Source: Schistocephalus solidus (lineage: Eukaryota > Platyhelminthes > Cestoda > Diphyllobothriidea > Diphyllobothriidae). From it: DNA of 64,000 nt. This document shows, piece by piece, positions 42,336 through 54,500 of this stretch; position 1 is the stretch's first letter, and each line of letters opens with the position of its first letter. The notes below the pieces were generated by a model. It made no database searches, was not told the DNA's origin, and saw nothing but the letters and a program-made list of their open reading frames with translations. The stretch lies in NCBI GenBank assembly GCA_017591395.1, contig WEDG01002553.1, positions 1 through 64,000 on the forward strand, written 5' to 3'. A program made the position numbers and the translations under genes.

Positions 42336-45104
42336 TGATTTGTGTCTGGCATATTCAATTCTCCGTCCATTGAGGCATATTAAATATAGACGCATGTGAT
42401 CATTGTTCCCGTTTAGCACATAATCGTGTGTGCCGATATATCCATTTTCTTAAAATGTAATTGTCCATAGGTTATGCATGCCAGTTAAATGAGAAGAAAC
42501 AAGTTAGCATCAAGGACGTAACTTGGTGTTTACTTGTTACTCCAAGTCCTATCTAATTTAAGAGGAGCATTTCAGCTCAGTAAAACAAATTGCTCTGTAT
42601 GTCCCTACAAGCATCTCTAGATCTGATCGTCAAATTAATAAAACCTTAAGTGGAGGTAGTATTTTATGTCACATTTTGACGTCTTCGGTCCTGATACATA
42701 ATACAGTAATATGCATTATTGAATTTGCATAAAGTTTGTATGACGAAGGAAAAGTCTAGTCAGGCTGCGCAACCACTTATTATTCTGAGCTTTCTAAACC
42801 ATCCCTGCGCAGGGCCCTTTTCGCCAGCGTCGAATCAAAACAGTAATTGATTGAGTTTCGTTTGTGGAAAAGGCTTCAGTCAATTCTCGGCTCATCTTGT
42901 TTGCTGCATGGGCGATTATCTTGATGACTCGAACGATTGAACTACTTCGTGATACAGTTAATATGGGATCAGAGTTAGATGGGAGTAATGTCAACTGTGA
43001 CGCTAGCCTTCAAATCAGTCGGTGTTTAATTAATCCTGACTGAATAGCGTATGAGAAAACTGTCGCCGGGCGAGGGGCCGTCACCTGACTTTTCAGGTTT
43101 CATTTAATATTAACCCCTACCATCAAAAATAAGAAGCATTAAATACGCATGATTTGTCGCGACACTTTTGCCGTGTAAGCATCGTATATTTCCCCAGAAA
43201 GTAAAGTCAGTTTAGGGTGTAGCCGAAAGTTAATGCACATGTTTGAGTCGCAACTCATCGGCTTCACAAAGGTAGCTACGTAAAATTCTAACGAGCGGCC
43301 AGTAGGGCATAAATGGGAACTAACCTAACGTAATAAAAGCGCGAGTACTAACTAAAAACTCAGTCGTGTGTTTCACCGAACTTGAGCTGCCGCGATGGGC
43401 GGCACCAGTGATATTCAATATAGTAAATGATTACACAGATAAAAAGCGAAAACAACCTGTCCAATATACAGAAATGCTGACTTCTGACTCACGTGGTATA
43501 TTGATGGGAAGATTCCGCGTATTGGTGAATTGTAAATGGGCAACGTTTGCAACAATCTCATCGCATGCAGTCGTGAATGTTTCATTTCTTCCGACATTTT
43601 GCAGTCAACAGGAAGCTAGACGGTTTGGTTAACACTGAGGTTCGCAAACTATCCGTCAGCTATCGCCTTCCAAATCAACGCGCTTTTCTACATCTACTGA
43701 ATCGGGATAACGTTTTCTTAGACTTAGTCCGAAAGTTGATATGACTATAAGCTTCTATCGGCGATATAAAACCGTAATATTCATCAAACACGAAAAGGCA
43801 GCCAGTACTTCACACTTGTGCCCCGAATTACCTCACGGACAGCATGAATACTAGTTAGAGCCCAAACATATACTTTAGATGATAACAAACGAGAATCGAG
43901 TGGTTTGGTACCTACAGTATGTCACGGAAGGCCAACATAGATGTCAATGCCTTGTCTAAATTACCCTTGGTTTATATAAGTTAGGAAACCCTCATTACGA
44001 GCAGCTGCAAATGCAATAAAACTGCTGGTTTATTGTTAACGTTAGAAGCCTTAGATATAGAAAACATATATGACCTGCCAACTGATGGGATACCTCGGTT
44101 CTCAGAATGAAGAGTTTTACGACGGGCTGGGCCGGCTCCGGTTGCGTCAGCCCTTGTATCCCCTCTCCTTGATGTGGTCCTGAAACCCGGCTCAAGTGAG
44201 GGTGGAAGCGAGTGTTTTAGATGCATTGCAAGTCTGCTGCCCCTGTAATCCAATCCACACACAACAAACCGCCCCTGCATCACCTAATTGTGAGACACAA
44301 AGGTGACCTCGTCAAAACTGACGATCGAACTGTCATAATTTTATGCTTGATCCCGTCTTCGGTAGTCCTGACTGTATCCTGCTACCATAACGAGGCGTAT
44401 AAGAGGGTAGAGAGTGTGGCAGATAATAAAATATTCTAGTCTCAAGCTAAACTAATCTAAGCGGCAGATATTACCGTCCTTGACGGTCAAAGGCTCAATT
44501 TGAAATAAGAAGCCACTACTAAATGTGTTTTTGATTACACTCTTAAACATGTGAGATTAGAAATACCCTTATAGAAGCCTAGCGTATGTAGTGTAAGGCA
44601 GATTGTATGCCACACGCGTGGTCATTTAAATTTGGAAGCCCCCACTATCAGGCCTACCGCTCTTCCTTTCCACAATTTCTTGCTTTAGGAGTAAGATGGG
44701 AAATTGAAGTAAGAGTGCAGAAGATGCTACGAAAGCCGTTGTAGTGGTGCGCACTCTTTGGGACAGTTGGCTTGTTAATGAACACCGAAACCCACACAAA
44801 CAAATTTACTGAATTCGAAGTAGACGAAAAAAATTGGAAACAATCAGAACTATACATGGGATAGTTCAGAAATTATGGACAACCCCTATTACCATTGTTC
44901 CATGAGGTTTGTGGGCTTGATTGAGCTATCTTTGTGGGACCCGACTACCGTGCTTCCACGGAGTTCTGGATATTTTAAAAAACGTGGCCCTCTAAGCGCG
45001 AGTCGGAAGAGGTAGTAGTAAGAAAGGGGGTCTTGTGCATCATTCCAGGAGGTCTTTATAGTCCCATGTACTAACCTGGAGACTTTTCACTAACATAAAC
45101 CTAA
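42336..45104. other. No recognised gene
   Basis: No recognisable family over 2.8 kb. An 88-codon plus-strand open stretch (43366-43632) lacks any motif, splice context or repeat partner, and I do not call it. Confidence 0.4.
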
Positions 45105-45250
45105 GTCGGTGCCTTAAGTGTAATAATAACCCTGTCCTAAACCATAAACTTACAAATTGAATTATCCTTACTTATCCTTACCGTAAAATTAACACTAACC
45201 TTAACTGTAACTCTAATCTTGACCTCAAACGTAACACTAAGTTCCCTAGA
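45105..45250 (-). repeat. Degenerate telomere-like tract (CCTAAC rhythm)
   Basis: The plus strand shows AACCCTGTCCTAAACC, ACTAACCTTAACTGTAACTC, CTAATCTTGACC and similar units with a six-base rhythm. It is the reverse-strand counterpart of the tracts near 28300 and 40000. Confidence 0.4.
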
Positions 45251-46959
45251 TTTTGACACAAACCCAATGTCGAGAGCGAAATTTGAGGTGGTGCTGTGGC
45301 ACACACTTGAGGTTGTTACTTGATTTTGAATTGATCTGAAGCACAGAAAGCTGTCTACTATAGGTGAGTTTATATCATATCTGTTAATTGAAGGGAAAAC
45401 AGGCCATAATCAGAAAACATTCCACATTTCATGATGTGCAGGAAGTTTCCTATGTCACTGAAACCTACGGATCACAACCACGCGTTTGCTCATGTTGTAC
45501 GATAAAGAGCATTATTAGGTCACTTCAGTGAACGGACAATTTGGTTTAGCGATCAGGAAACGTGGTAAATGTAGACAGGAGCAATCGCATTAGTTACGGA
45601 CAAACAAAGGCGGATTAAAATTTTTAATTTTCTGATGTTTTGCCAAAAAACCTTTGTATTAAGTTTTAACAACTGTAGTTTCTTTTACATCAATATTTGG
45701 GATCATCACAAATATACATGCGAGAACTCGTGAAATGCCGGCACGATTCTCTGTCACGCCGTAGGCGAAAGATGTCAACAATTTCTATTTGCATTTGACT
45801 TTGAAAGAATACGGGAGCTTGAAACAGAAAGGAGAGAAGATTGACATTTTTCGCAAAATCGTAGTATATATTTGGCCACGCTGTTCCGCATTTGTAATCT
45901 TAGAACGAAGTTTCAGAAAACAATATAGGGAAAAAACGCTCAAATAGGAACAGAAAAGTGAGTTCCTTCATTTTTAGCGGTAATTGTATCCCTAATTTTC
46001 AGGGAGGTCAGAAAACCGGGGGAAAATATTCATTTTTACCTTGATCTAACATTGAAAAAAATTAAGTACATAGATATCTGTTAGCAAAATATCTTAATCA
46101 TTTTGAAGAATGAAATGATTATAGAAAGTTTTTAAATTAATCTTTAGCATATTAGTTGTTGAATTTTATTGTGGGCATTCATTTTTGGAGGCAATGATTT
46201 TCCATGTTTGGGTGAGTCTAAAAATAGCTCACAAACGGCCAGCTGCATTAGAACGAATATCTCAAAAACTCACTAACTCAGTAAATGCTTTCATGAAAAA
46301 AGTTTTATTTTGAAGGCTTTGATGAACACATAGAACAGAAGCTACATTTATTGACCGGCTTGTCAAAATGTGAGCAGATGAAATATTTTATTCCCCTGAG
46401 TTCCCTATCAGCGCAATTAAGCGAAAATCTACTTGCCCTAGTCAGATGCTTCTCAAAAATTGTAGAAACGGAAGAAAAACCGTCGATGCCCATTTAAATG
46501 TGTTATAATATCTAAACAAAATTTGGCTGTTTGATACCCGGGAAAAATTACTTTACCCGTAATTTGGAATAATACGACCATGTAAATTTCACTAAAAGAT
46601 TATTTCCAAATGGTTTTCTACGTTTGCTGCTTTTTCATTCGTTTTTTTGCGTGGACAGGCATCCTGCATATTTAAACTTAACCTTGCACTGATCTATCAG
46701 GTTTTCGGAATTTTACTAGTTTCTGAAAATTGGACAGTATAAACAAATTAATATTTAATAGTAAACCACAATATGCTTTCTATTATGTACTTTAGTGTGG
46801 CTTTCTGGGACGCAGCTTCGTCTGCGTTTTTGAAACAGGGAGTTTTTGCGAAATTCATGAGATTTAATGAGTTAGGGAATCAACTTTATTCCGGACGATT
46901 CCTGCTCTAATTTCGGCTTAAGAGGGCCAACAATATCCAGAATTCCGAAATTTCAACGT
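45251..46959. other. AT-rich DNA, no recognised gene
   Basis: Nothing recognised on either strand. Confidence 0.4.
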
Positions 46960-46971
46960 ATTTTCAACGTA

Positions 46972-47125
46972 TGTGGACCACCTGGGATTTCTGGGTTCGA
47001 ATCCCAGGTGGTCCACACTTGGGATTGTGTATGACTGGCTGATGACGGCTAATAAACCAGAAATGGTCATTCCGGTCTCCCTTGTCTTTGTCGGTTCCAC
47101 CTTATCAATATATGCTACACGTTGC
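46972..47125 (+). mobile_element. tRNA-derived SINE with a fold-back head
   Basis: A perfect B box, GGTTCGAATCC, lies at 46994-47004. It is followed by the family body, TGGGATTGTGTATGACTGGC, GATGACGGCTAATAAACCAG and GTCTCCCTTGTCTTTGTCGG, shared with 60820-60965, 61890-62060 and 62275-62545. In place of an A-box half, the head is an inverted copy of its own downstream bases: 46972-46988 pairs perfectly with 47001-47017 (17 bp) around a 12-base loop that contains the start of the B box. Confidence 0.7.
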
Positions 47126-48011
47126 TATGCGACCACCTGCGTACTGATTAGGCAAGGGCTTGAATCGACAATTCCCGATAGATGATTTAAATCCCCAAAG
47201 CTTAGTCCCACCAATGACAGTATGAGTTAGTAACACAATTTTGGATAAGTGGAGAATGATTCTTCCTGAAAATCAGCAATAGTTACTTGATTCCGGTTTG
47301 CGTTAAATAAACTTTCCGATACATCATCAAATGTTTCTTTGCAATGGAAGTATTCGTTTATTTAAAAATCGCTCCTTTATGCTTTCAACTGCTCAGCATA
47401 GCTCGCATACAAAAGAAATGGATAAGAAAATGCAAATCCAGTCAAAGATGGACGTAAACGTTGTGTTTGGCCAAGGTATACAAAAAGTTTATGCCTTTCC
47501 CAGACATCCTGTGGCCTTGATCGGCAAACAGTAAATTTGCTTATCTCCAAAATGATACCTGGTACCGGAGCCTCAGGGATAATGCGCCTTTGCAGCCAAA
47601 GACGCAGTTTTCAGCAGAATCGGACCGTCCCGACTTTCAAAAAACTCTGAAAATCACAACTGATATCGAGTGTTCTGAGTAGAATGAGGGTCAGACTTGA
47701 AGTTTTGAAAAAAATTAGTTTACTAGAGCGAGGATGAATCGATTGCCCCCAATGTCGTCACTCGTACCAGCCATACCTGGCAAAGTTGGTGATCGTAATC
47801 AACAAGATCCGAGAGACAATAGTTATAATATTGAAGAAGGCGAATGCAAAGTCGCTCAAAGTTGCGAAATGAGAAATGGTGAGCATGAAGGCAAGGGCTA
47901 GCGAAACGCAAACTGGCATCTTTCTGCACTCTACAAGGTTTAAAGGAAGAGCGTGCTAATCTTAGAGAGTTGAACCACAATATGGTCACCTCAGTAAGAA
48001 TTTGCGTTAAG
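47126..48011. other. No recognised gene
   Basis: AT-rich, with nothing recognised. The 88-codon minus-strand stretch at 47989-47723 has no motif. Confidence 0.4.
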
Positions 48012-48581
48012 ATCGCAAAGGATACGTCAGCATGTAATACGCGACCGTATTAACTGTAAAGCCGGCCCTTAAACTATTCACTGTGCTCGTAAGGATTAGC
48101 ATTTGTTGCCAGGATAGTAGGGTTATACACTAGGTTTCGTTGGCCGAAGGAGGACCGAATTATCGGATCGAATAGCAACTTTCCATGCGTCGCCTATTAG
48201 GACATATCAGTAGTTTGAAAAACGCATCCATTTTACTGTAGTAATGGAAGATCCCGCAAAACCGGCCTCAGTCTTGCTCCTGTCGAGGGTCCGTAAAAAA
48301 TTGGGCTTTGTCAGCTAGGAATTACATAGTGCATAGCCTTCGGCGTGACGTAAAGCCACTGGATCTTGCAACCTACACTCGCGTCGGAGCAATAAACAAA
48401 TGTGCAGCCCTACTAAGGCGGCAACTTACGTTAACCTTAACGAAAACAATGGATAGGTTTAGAATTAGGTTGCCGCTCTCCATTTCTTCATTTAGCCCCA
48501 CGCATAAAATCCCTAATACCTGTATTAATCGCCGACGTATCCTTTGTTCCCTGTGTGGGGTCACAAATCGCGATCTTGCCG
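48012..48581. mobile_element. Small inverted-repeat (MITE-like) element, copy 2
   Basis: Collinear with the reverse complement of 4313-4891. Shared blocks include AAAGGATACGTCAGC, GGATTAGCATTTGTT, AGGAGGACCGAATTA, GGCGTGACGTAAAGCCAC and GCGGCAACTTACG-like sequence. Its right end (about 48535-48581) reads GCCGACGTATCCTTTGTTCC and matches the inverse of its left end (about 48012-48036), though the left terminus has an internal deletion. It supports the view that copy 1 is a mobile unit. Confidence 0.6.
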
Positions 48582-49040
48582 AATGCGTTTTTGCCTCCGA
48601 AATGTGAGTCCGTAGCAAAACTGGAATGCATTAACAACTGATACCTTCCCGCACGACGAGTGTTTGAATGTGGATGGGTAAGAAGGCGTGTTTAACCTCT
48701 CTTACTACTGTGCTAATCATATGGTGGAATCTAGCTATGCATAGTATCTCACCGCCTGGCTGCTCTGAGAACTCGTTTAAATTGGAGGAGGTATTTCGCA
48801 TCCTAATAATTTAACGAATATGGCTTCAGGTATCACTTTTAAAGGGCAGGCTGAGAAAAGCAGGCATGCCACAGAACACCAGTTACATAAACATTACACG
48901 TAATTGTTATAAAGATAAAATGCCTGGCCAGGGGAAGAAATGAGAAAAGAGGTAAAAAGCTTTCAAGTATTCAAACAGATGTCTTGTATGCCACATGGAA
49001 GAGGGTTTTGCAGATGCGTGAATGACCCACATCTATCTCT
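48582..49040. other. Downstream flank of the ENPP gene
   Basis: This should contain the 3' UTR of the minus-strand ENPP gene. No AATAAA on that strand could be placed close to the stop. No other feature was seen. Confidence 0.35.
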
Positions 49041-51515
49041 TCAAAAGTCGGTGCGGATTCCAGTGGCGTATTTTTTAAAGGTTTTGACAAATTCTTCAGA
49101 TGGTGGATTGGACATAAATTGCAGGGTTCGCTCAATGCGGCCGTCGATGACGTTGGGTCTCTGCAGGCCCAGGAGACCGCAAATGAAGGGATAGATGTCA
49201 ATCTGCTGAAATATGTGATTGCCATTCATTTTCTTTATGCCAGGTCCAAACGCCACGAGGAATGGATGCATCTCTCGGAAGGAGTTATCATAGCCATGCA
49301 TTCCATGTGGAGCTAAAATTTACAGACACATTTAAATAAAATTACTAAAATGATTTGGTGACTCATTTCACATTTCCTTTAGGGGACCTTGAGGGATGTC
49401 TTTTCTTGTTGAAAAAAACTTTCGAAGATTTCTGAACTATTATTCCACCTTTCCTGAAATTAATGTTTGAATAGTCTTTTTGCACACTTTGAATTACTAC
49501 TCAGTGAAGAACATTTACCCATATAACTTAAGCATGCAAAACACACTTAATGACATAAACCACCATAATTTTTAAGATGCAAAGGTACTCGTTTTCAATC
49601 CTATTTACATTCCATCTTCGTTCGCATTTATCTTCAAATTTAGTAAGTACAGATAACTGACACGCATTTTAGTGAATAAGGGATTACACTCAAAGTATAT
49701 TGGATAGTGCCTTATTTCAAACCATATTAACGAGGTACCATTTAATCCCTTTTAGACTTGAAGCAATAAAAGTGGACACATCTCCCTTTTGTAGAAATTT
49801 CATGACCGTCTTTCGAATCGGTGCGCAACTACCACCATAGATGTAAAACCAACTGATATAATAGCCAAAACCGAAACCAACGATGCAGAAAGCTATGCAG
49901 GTATGTGATCATTGTTTACTTAAAATCTACGAGCAAAGCATTGAATGTGTATATTTTACATCATATTATAATAAAATATTACAAAGCTCAGATATTGTTC
50001 GTTTAAACTATAGGCATTCAATGGGTATAGAATAAGCTTTTTTAATTCACCCTTATCAAGGTGTCAGTTGCAATCCAATTTTAACCGAAAAACTTCGCTG
50101 TGGCACACAAAATAAGTTAAACAATCACATGAGATTCTGAAAAATACGCTTAAAAATCTTGACAACCCTGCGTCAGATAAGTGACTATACAAGTGACTAT
50201 ACTATAAGGTATAATTAGCTTTAGGAACAAAATATTATTTATGGTCTAAATAAACTTGTTGTATAGTTGGAGACAAAAATCTTAGGGTATCAAAAACCTT
50301 GACTTCAACCGTATCGAAAGGAGACGTGAACGAACTAGAAGTTTGCACTTACGATTCGTTGTGAAATAATCTTCCTTGACCATTATTAGATATCCGGGAT
50401 CTGCAAGAGCTAAAATATCCGGCATTCGGTAGCTTTTTCCGTAGTGATATTTTTCTGGAATATTTTCCTTCCGATAGACCGTCAGGTTCGGACAATTTTT
50501 TTTTCATCAGATCATTGTAAATGGCATCCGCTGTTTCATCTGAAAGTTGAGAAGAAATCTGTAGCGCCTAATTGCAATTCTCTACCACTCTATCGAAATA
50601 AAAGATGCAGAAAACTGAAGTTCTTTCTAGAGAGCAGCACATTTATAAGCCCCAAAACCGCAAAGATATTGACTTACTTCCTTTCGGCCAAATACCAACA
50701 ACAGGAGGTGAGATGTTGCCGTAGTAACGACTCGAATTTACAGCTTCGTAAAGGCGGACTCTGTTTTGTTCAGGTATGTACGTCATTCCATGATCGGCTG
50801 TCACTATCAAATTTACCTTGCCGCTAAGCTTGGGGTGCGATTTAATTCGTTGCAGCAGGTAAGCGATTCCATCATTGACCAACTCAATTGCATCCAGAAC
50901 CTCTGTTGAATTTGGTCCATGAGCATGCCCCGAATGATCCGGCTCATTGTAGTAAAGAGCACAAAAAGTGAACTCATCATTTGCAATCCAGTCCATCAAA
51001 CGATCGACGCGGTACTTAAAAGTTGGGTGGTCGCTGTAAAGACCGCTCGTGGCGAAGGGATACTTCCCCTTATACGGCTGATTACTTCCTGGCCAGTAAA
51101 AGACGCAACTTCGCTTTCCGTGTCTTTGATTGGTGAGCCAGATAGGCTCATTGTTGTTGTACTCCAGCCACTTTGGATCCATTTGTTGATCTGCCTTTTT
51201 GTAGGAGAAGGACTCCTTGAATTTGGGGTCTCTAAACTGGTTATTGTAGAGACCATGGTTCTCCACGTATCTACCCGTTGCTATGGCATAGTGCGTGGGG
51301 AAGGTAATGGTTATGAAGACGTTCTGCACCTCGGCTCTGAAGCCGGCATTGGCAATCTCTTCGAATGCGCTGACATTGCGGCCTGCGCCTTTGGCCATTT
51401 CAATGTAATCGTGTCTAAATCCATCCAGGGAGACGAGAATGACCTTAGCATGGCAGCAAGTGATGATGACAAGGAGCAATGCGAGTGCCCCTGCAATGAT
51501 GGCGTTGGTCCTCAT
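49041..51515 (-). CDS. Ecto-nucleotide pyrophosphatase/phosphodiesterase family protein (ENPP4/5-like), frameshifted
   Basis: Members hydrolyse phosphodiester or pyrophosphate bonds of extracellular nucleotides or lipids with two zinc ions. Minus-strand exons are 51515-50678, 50539-50353 and 49312-49041, with GT-AG introns of 138 and 1040 bases. Residues 1-23 form a signal peptide (ALALLLVIITCCHA). Visible site residues: Asp31 in VILVSLDGF; nucleophile Thr71 in ITITFPTHYAIATG; Asp193 and His197 in YYNEPDHSGHAHGP; Asp241 and His242 in IVTADHGM; and the last His in MHGYDNS (exon 3). NVSA and NSTE are glycosylation sites. The protein ends TGIRTDF, then TGA, with no membrane anchor, so it looks secreted; human ENPP4 and ENPP5 are anchored. 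Length would be about 431. Exon 2 needs one base fewer in its nine-A run to keep frame. The exact subfamily and substrate are unknown. Confidence 0.9.
50496..50504 (-). other. Nine-A run causing a +1 frameshift in ENPP exon 2
   Basis: Before the run the frame carried from exon 1 reads NETADAIYNDLM. After it, the frame that continues the family (NCPNLTVYRKENIPEK and beyond, into exon 3) is one base off. Eight A's would restore continuity. The other upstream frame hits a TGA. The likely causes are a homopolymer error in the assembly or a real indel. Confidence 0.75.
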
Positions 51516-54500
51516 GTTTGTTCTTATTGTCGTGGGAACTATCTCGTGCCGTTAAGCTGGATGTATGATTTAAGTCTAAGTAGAGACCAGCTTAACTAAC
51601 ATCCTTGATTAAGATTTCACCAATTGAGTGCATTTTTAGGACCAGAAACAGAGTGACATGTGAAGCATTTGAAGTTATGTGAAATGCCGCTCAAAGAATG
51701 GCGGAGCCGATACTGCTGGTTATTGGTGGTTTTGCTCTGCCCTCCGCTACAACGCCTACATCCACTCAATTCACTTCACGTACAAACAATTTTGTCAGCA
51801 GAAAAATAAATGAAATGCTGAAAAGACCAAAACGATGGAGTAAAGTTTTCCATTTTACTTCAGTATTAAACGTGCAGGATCAGTTGTCTGTAGAAAATCA
51901 AGTCTAAGTGTGACCAAAGACTTTTGAAGTGTATTATGTTACGTTAATCGGGAATTATATGTATGTCCAAGAAGAATTACTAACCGATTTGAAAGCCTCC
52001 GCAAATGAATTGGCAATTAGTCCTAATTATTAGTCAATAACGCTTAGTTGAATGAAAATACACAGTAGATTTTACACGTTGACTAGCCAGTTTCTAAATG
52101 AAATTAGAATTTTTGAAGGCAAAAGCATTAATTCCTAACATAACACAGTACATGTACCTGCCTTTACCTGATTAACTAAAATGACGCGTGCAAAACAAGG
52201 TTTTAAATCTCTTTTTGGATGATTCTTGGGATTACTACCCATGCAGGATTAGTGTGGCATCTAACTAACTGCTTTATCCTTAATTATTGTTTTCATCAGG
52301 GTAATGAAAGATTCAAAAAAGTAGGTTCTGCATTAATTAAGAGATGACTTTAAATAGACCGATGAGGATCCAACTCGAGGTAACAGATTGGGCCATCATT
52401 GGAATGAGAGTTTTTCCATATCACGATGCTGTTTAGTGACAAAAGGATTGAGGTCTAATGAGGTGATGTCGCCAGCAATTACTATACTCATTCTGGTGAC
52501 ATTCGTGACCGTTGAAATGTCCATGACTGCTTTGTGACTTTCCGTTTTTCGATCGGTTGCTCAGAATGATAAAGTATATAGATCGTGTTTACCAAAACTG
52601 CGCAAATGAGATGGTTTTAAAAAGCTTCACCTTAGTTTTCAATATCCTGCAGATGAAGGTTAGAGACAGACTCATGGACTCACCTCACTGCCGTCAAGCT
52701 TTGTCTTGGGGTATTTCACTGATGAATGCTTACGTACTTCATACATTAAAAAAATTGCGACCAAAAAGAGATTTGAAAATAACTTTCCATCAAAGCGTTC
52801 ATTATAAATGAGCAATAGCTAACAGAAGTGGCGGTGACACTTGTCAAGCTTAATGATAATCTAATAGGTTCTGTGAGGATTTAAAGTAAGCGCTGGTGAA
52901 GCCATAAAGAAAAGTAGTTTTATCCAGAGAACTCATCAAGTAACCCAGTTAAATATCAGGAAATGCGGAAGTTTTACCAGTACTGCTTGCAGTACCACTG
53001 AAGATCAGTTTCGTTGAAACTTCCTGCATGTGCACTTCAAGTAGTTTCTTATAAACATTTTCATTTTGAACGCCTCCCTTCTGTATTGAATTACTTCCAG
53101 ACTGTCTGCAAACCTTTTAAATATCTTGCAAATATTCATTTTAAAACAAATACATAGTTAAATACGTTTAATTGAGTTAAACGTTTTACATAAATACGAA
53201 AAGCTACTTGTGGCAGGCAAGTTGATCGTAGAGAGCGTTTTAAAAGTTTTTTTGCCAAGTAAATTAGACCACAACAGGTCATTTCTTGTCTTCGTCTCCC
53301 AATAAATCTAGCCTTTCACTCACTGTTCTGCGAAATTAATTTATTATGGTATTTTTTACTTGGGAAAAAAGTATATGGCTTTTTCATAGATACTTAAAGA
53401 GGTTCACCGAATTTGACATTTACACCATGCTTCAGTAAAGAGCATGCTTAAAAAATGCTTGTTTATCTGCCGCAATAGATCTCCCGTTTGGTTTCATAAA
53501 CCTGCATTTTTAGCTGCTTTTTAGACATTAAACCGAAAAGTTCAGTTTTGCCGTTCAGTCCACTTCTAAGGCTTACAGACGGTCTTTTCATTGCACTTGC
53601 AAAAATATCCTTAAATCGGTTTATTTATTGGCCGAAAAATCCAAGCAGCGTATGCTCTTTGTAGTCAACCTGACGAATTCTCTTCTGGTACAAAAATACT
53701 GGGTGTCTCCTATAAAAGGAAGACCCACATATTTCAGCCATCTCGTATCGTAGGCACTGAACACAATCATTTTCTTATCCTATTGTGTCCATAATAATTT
53801 CAGACAACCAGGCTCTTCCCAACTGCAAATATGTATTTTTGCTCATGCTGGTACAGTGGGAATATTATTGGCTCTCCTTCTGATATCAACGCCTACAAGG
53901 GTTATGAGATACAGACCCGTATCAGAGGTTAACTTTAAGAACTGGTCGACCTGGAATTTTATTGAATGCGGTGAGGTGTTCACCGAAAGGTTAAAGTTCC
54001 GGCGAGAAATTCCTTCGACACCCTTCGCCATGCTGCCCAAAGGACTCGAAATGACGGGTTTTATAATCCCTCCCAGTGGACTATAAACTGTTGAGAGCGG
54101 TAGTCTCCTAGGTGTTGACATAAATCTCAAGCGATATGTTTTAAGGTCAGTTGGATGTTCATTTGTGTGTCCAAGTACGAGAATAATATGATCGATTAAC
54201 CAAGTCTACTGAAATTAAAGTATCGATTAATACGAGCCAAAAATGTTCAACAGACTTCCTTCGTTTGCTTTTCCTTGTCACAGAATTCGTCTTAGTCTAT
54301 GAAAGCAAATGCTACTATAAGAATACGGACTGGGACACAAATGTTATTTTCTAGGGAACAAAAAATATAGCCTTGTTGTCGAGATGGAGTTCTTTAACTG
54401 TCCACATTACTAAAAAAAGTTAAAGGAGAAGTAACAGTGAGGTCACCACATGTAAGACACTCATACAAATATAAAATAAGCCTCTAGATACTGAGTTTAA

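Noticed and set aside
43366..43632. An 88-codon plus-strand open frame
   Set aside because: No recognisable family and no flanking exon signals.
50919..51599. A 226-codon plus-strand open frame
   Set aside because: It is the antisense shadow of ENPP exon 1, whose minus-strand product carries the conserved catalytic motifs.
53843..54130. Overlapping open frames on both strands
   Set aside because: Neither shows a domain, a signal peptide or splice context. Overlap of two similar-sized frames suggests chance.
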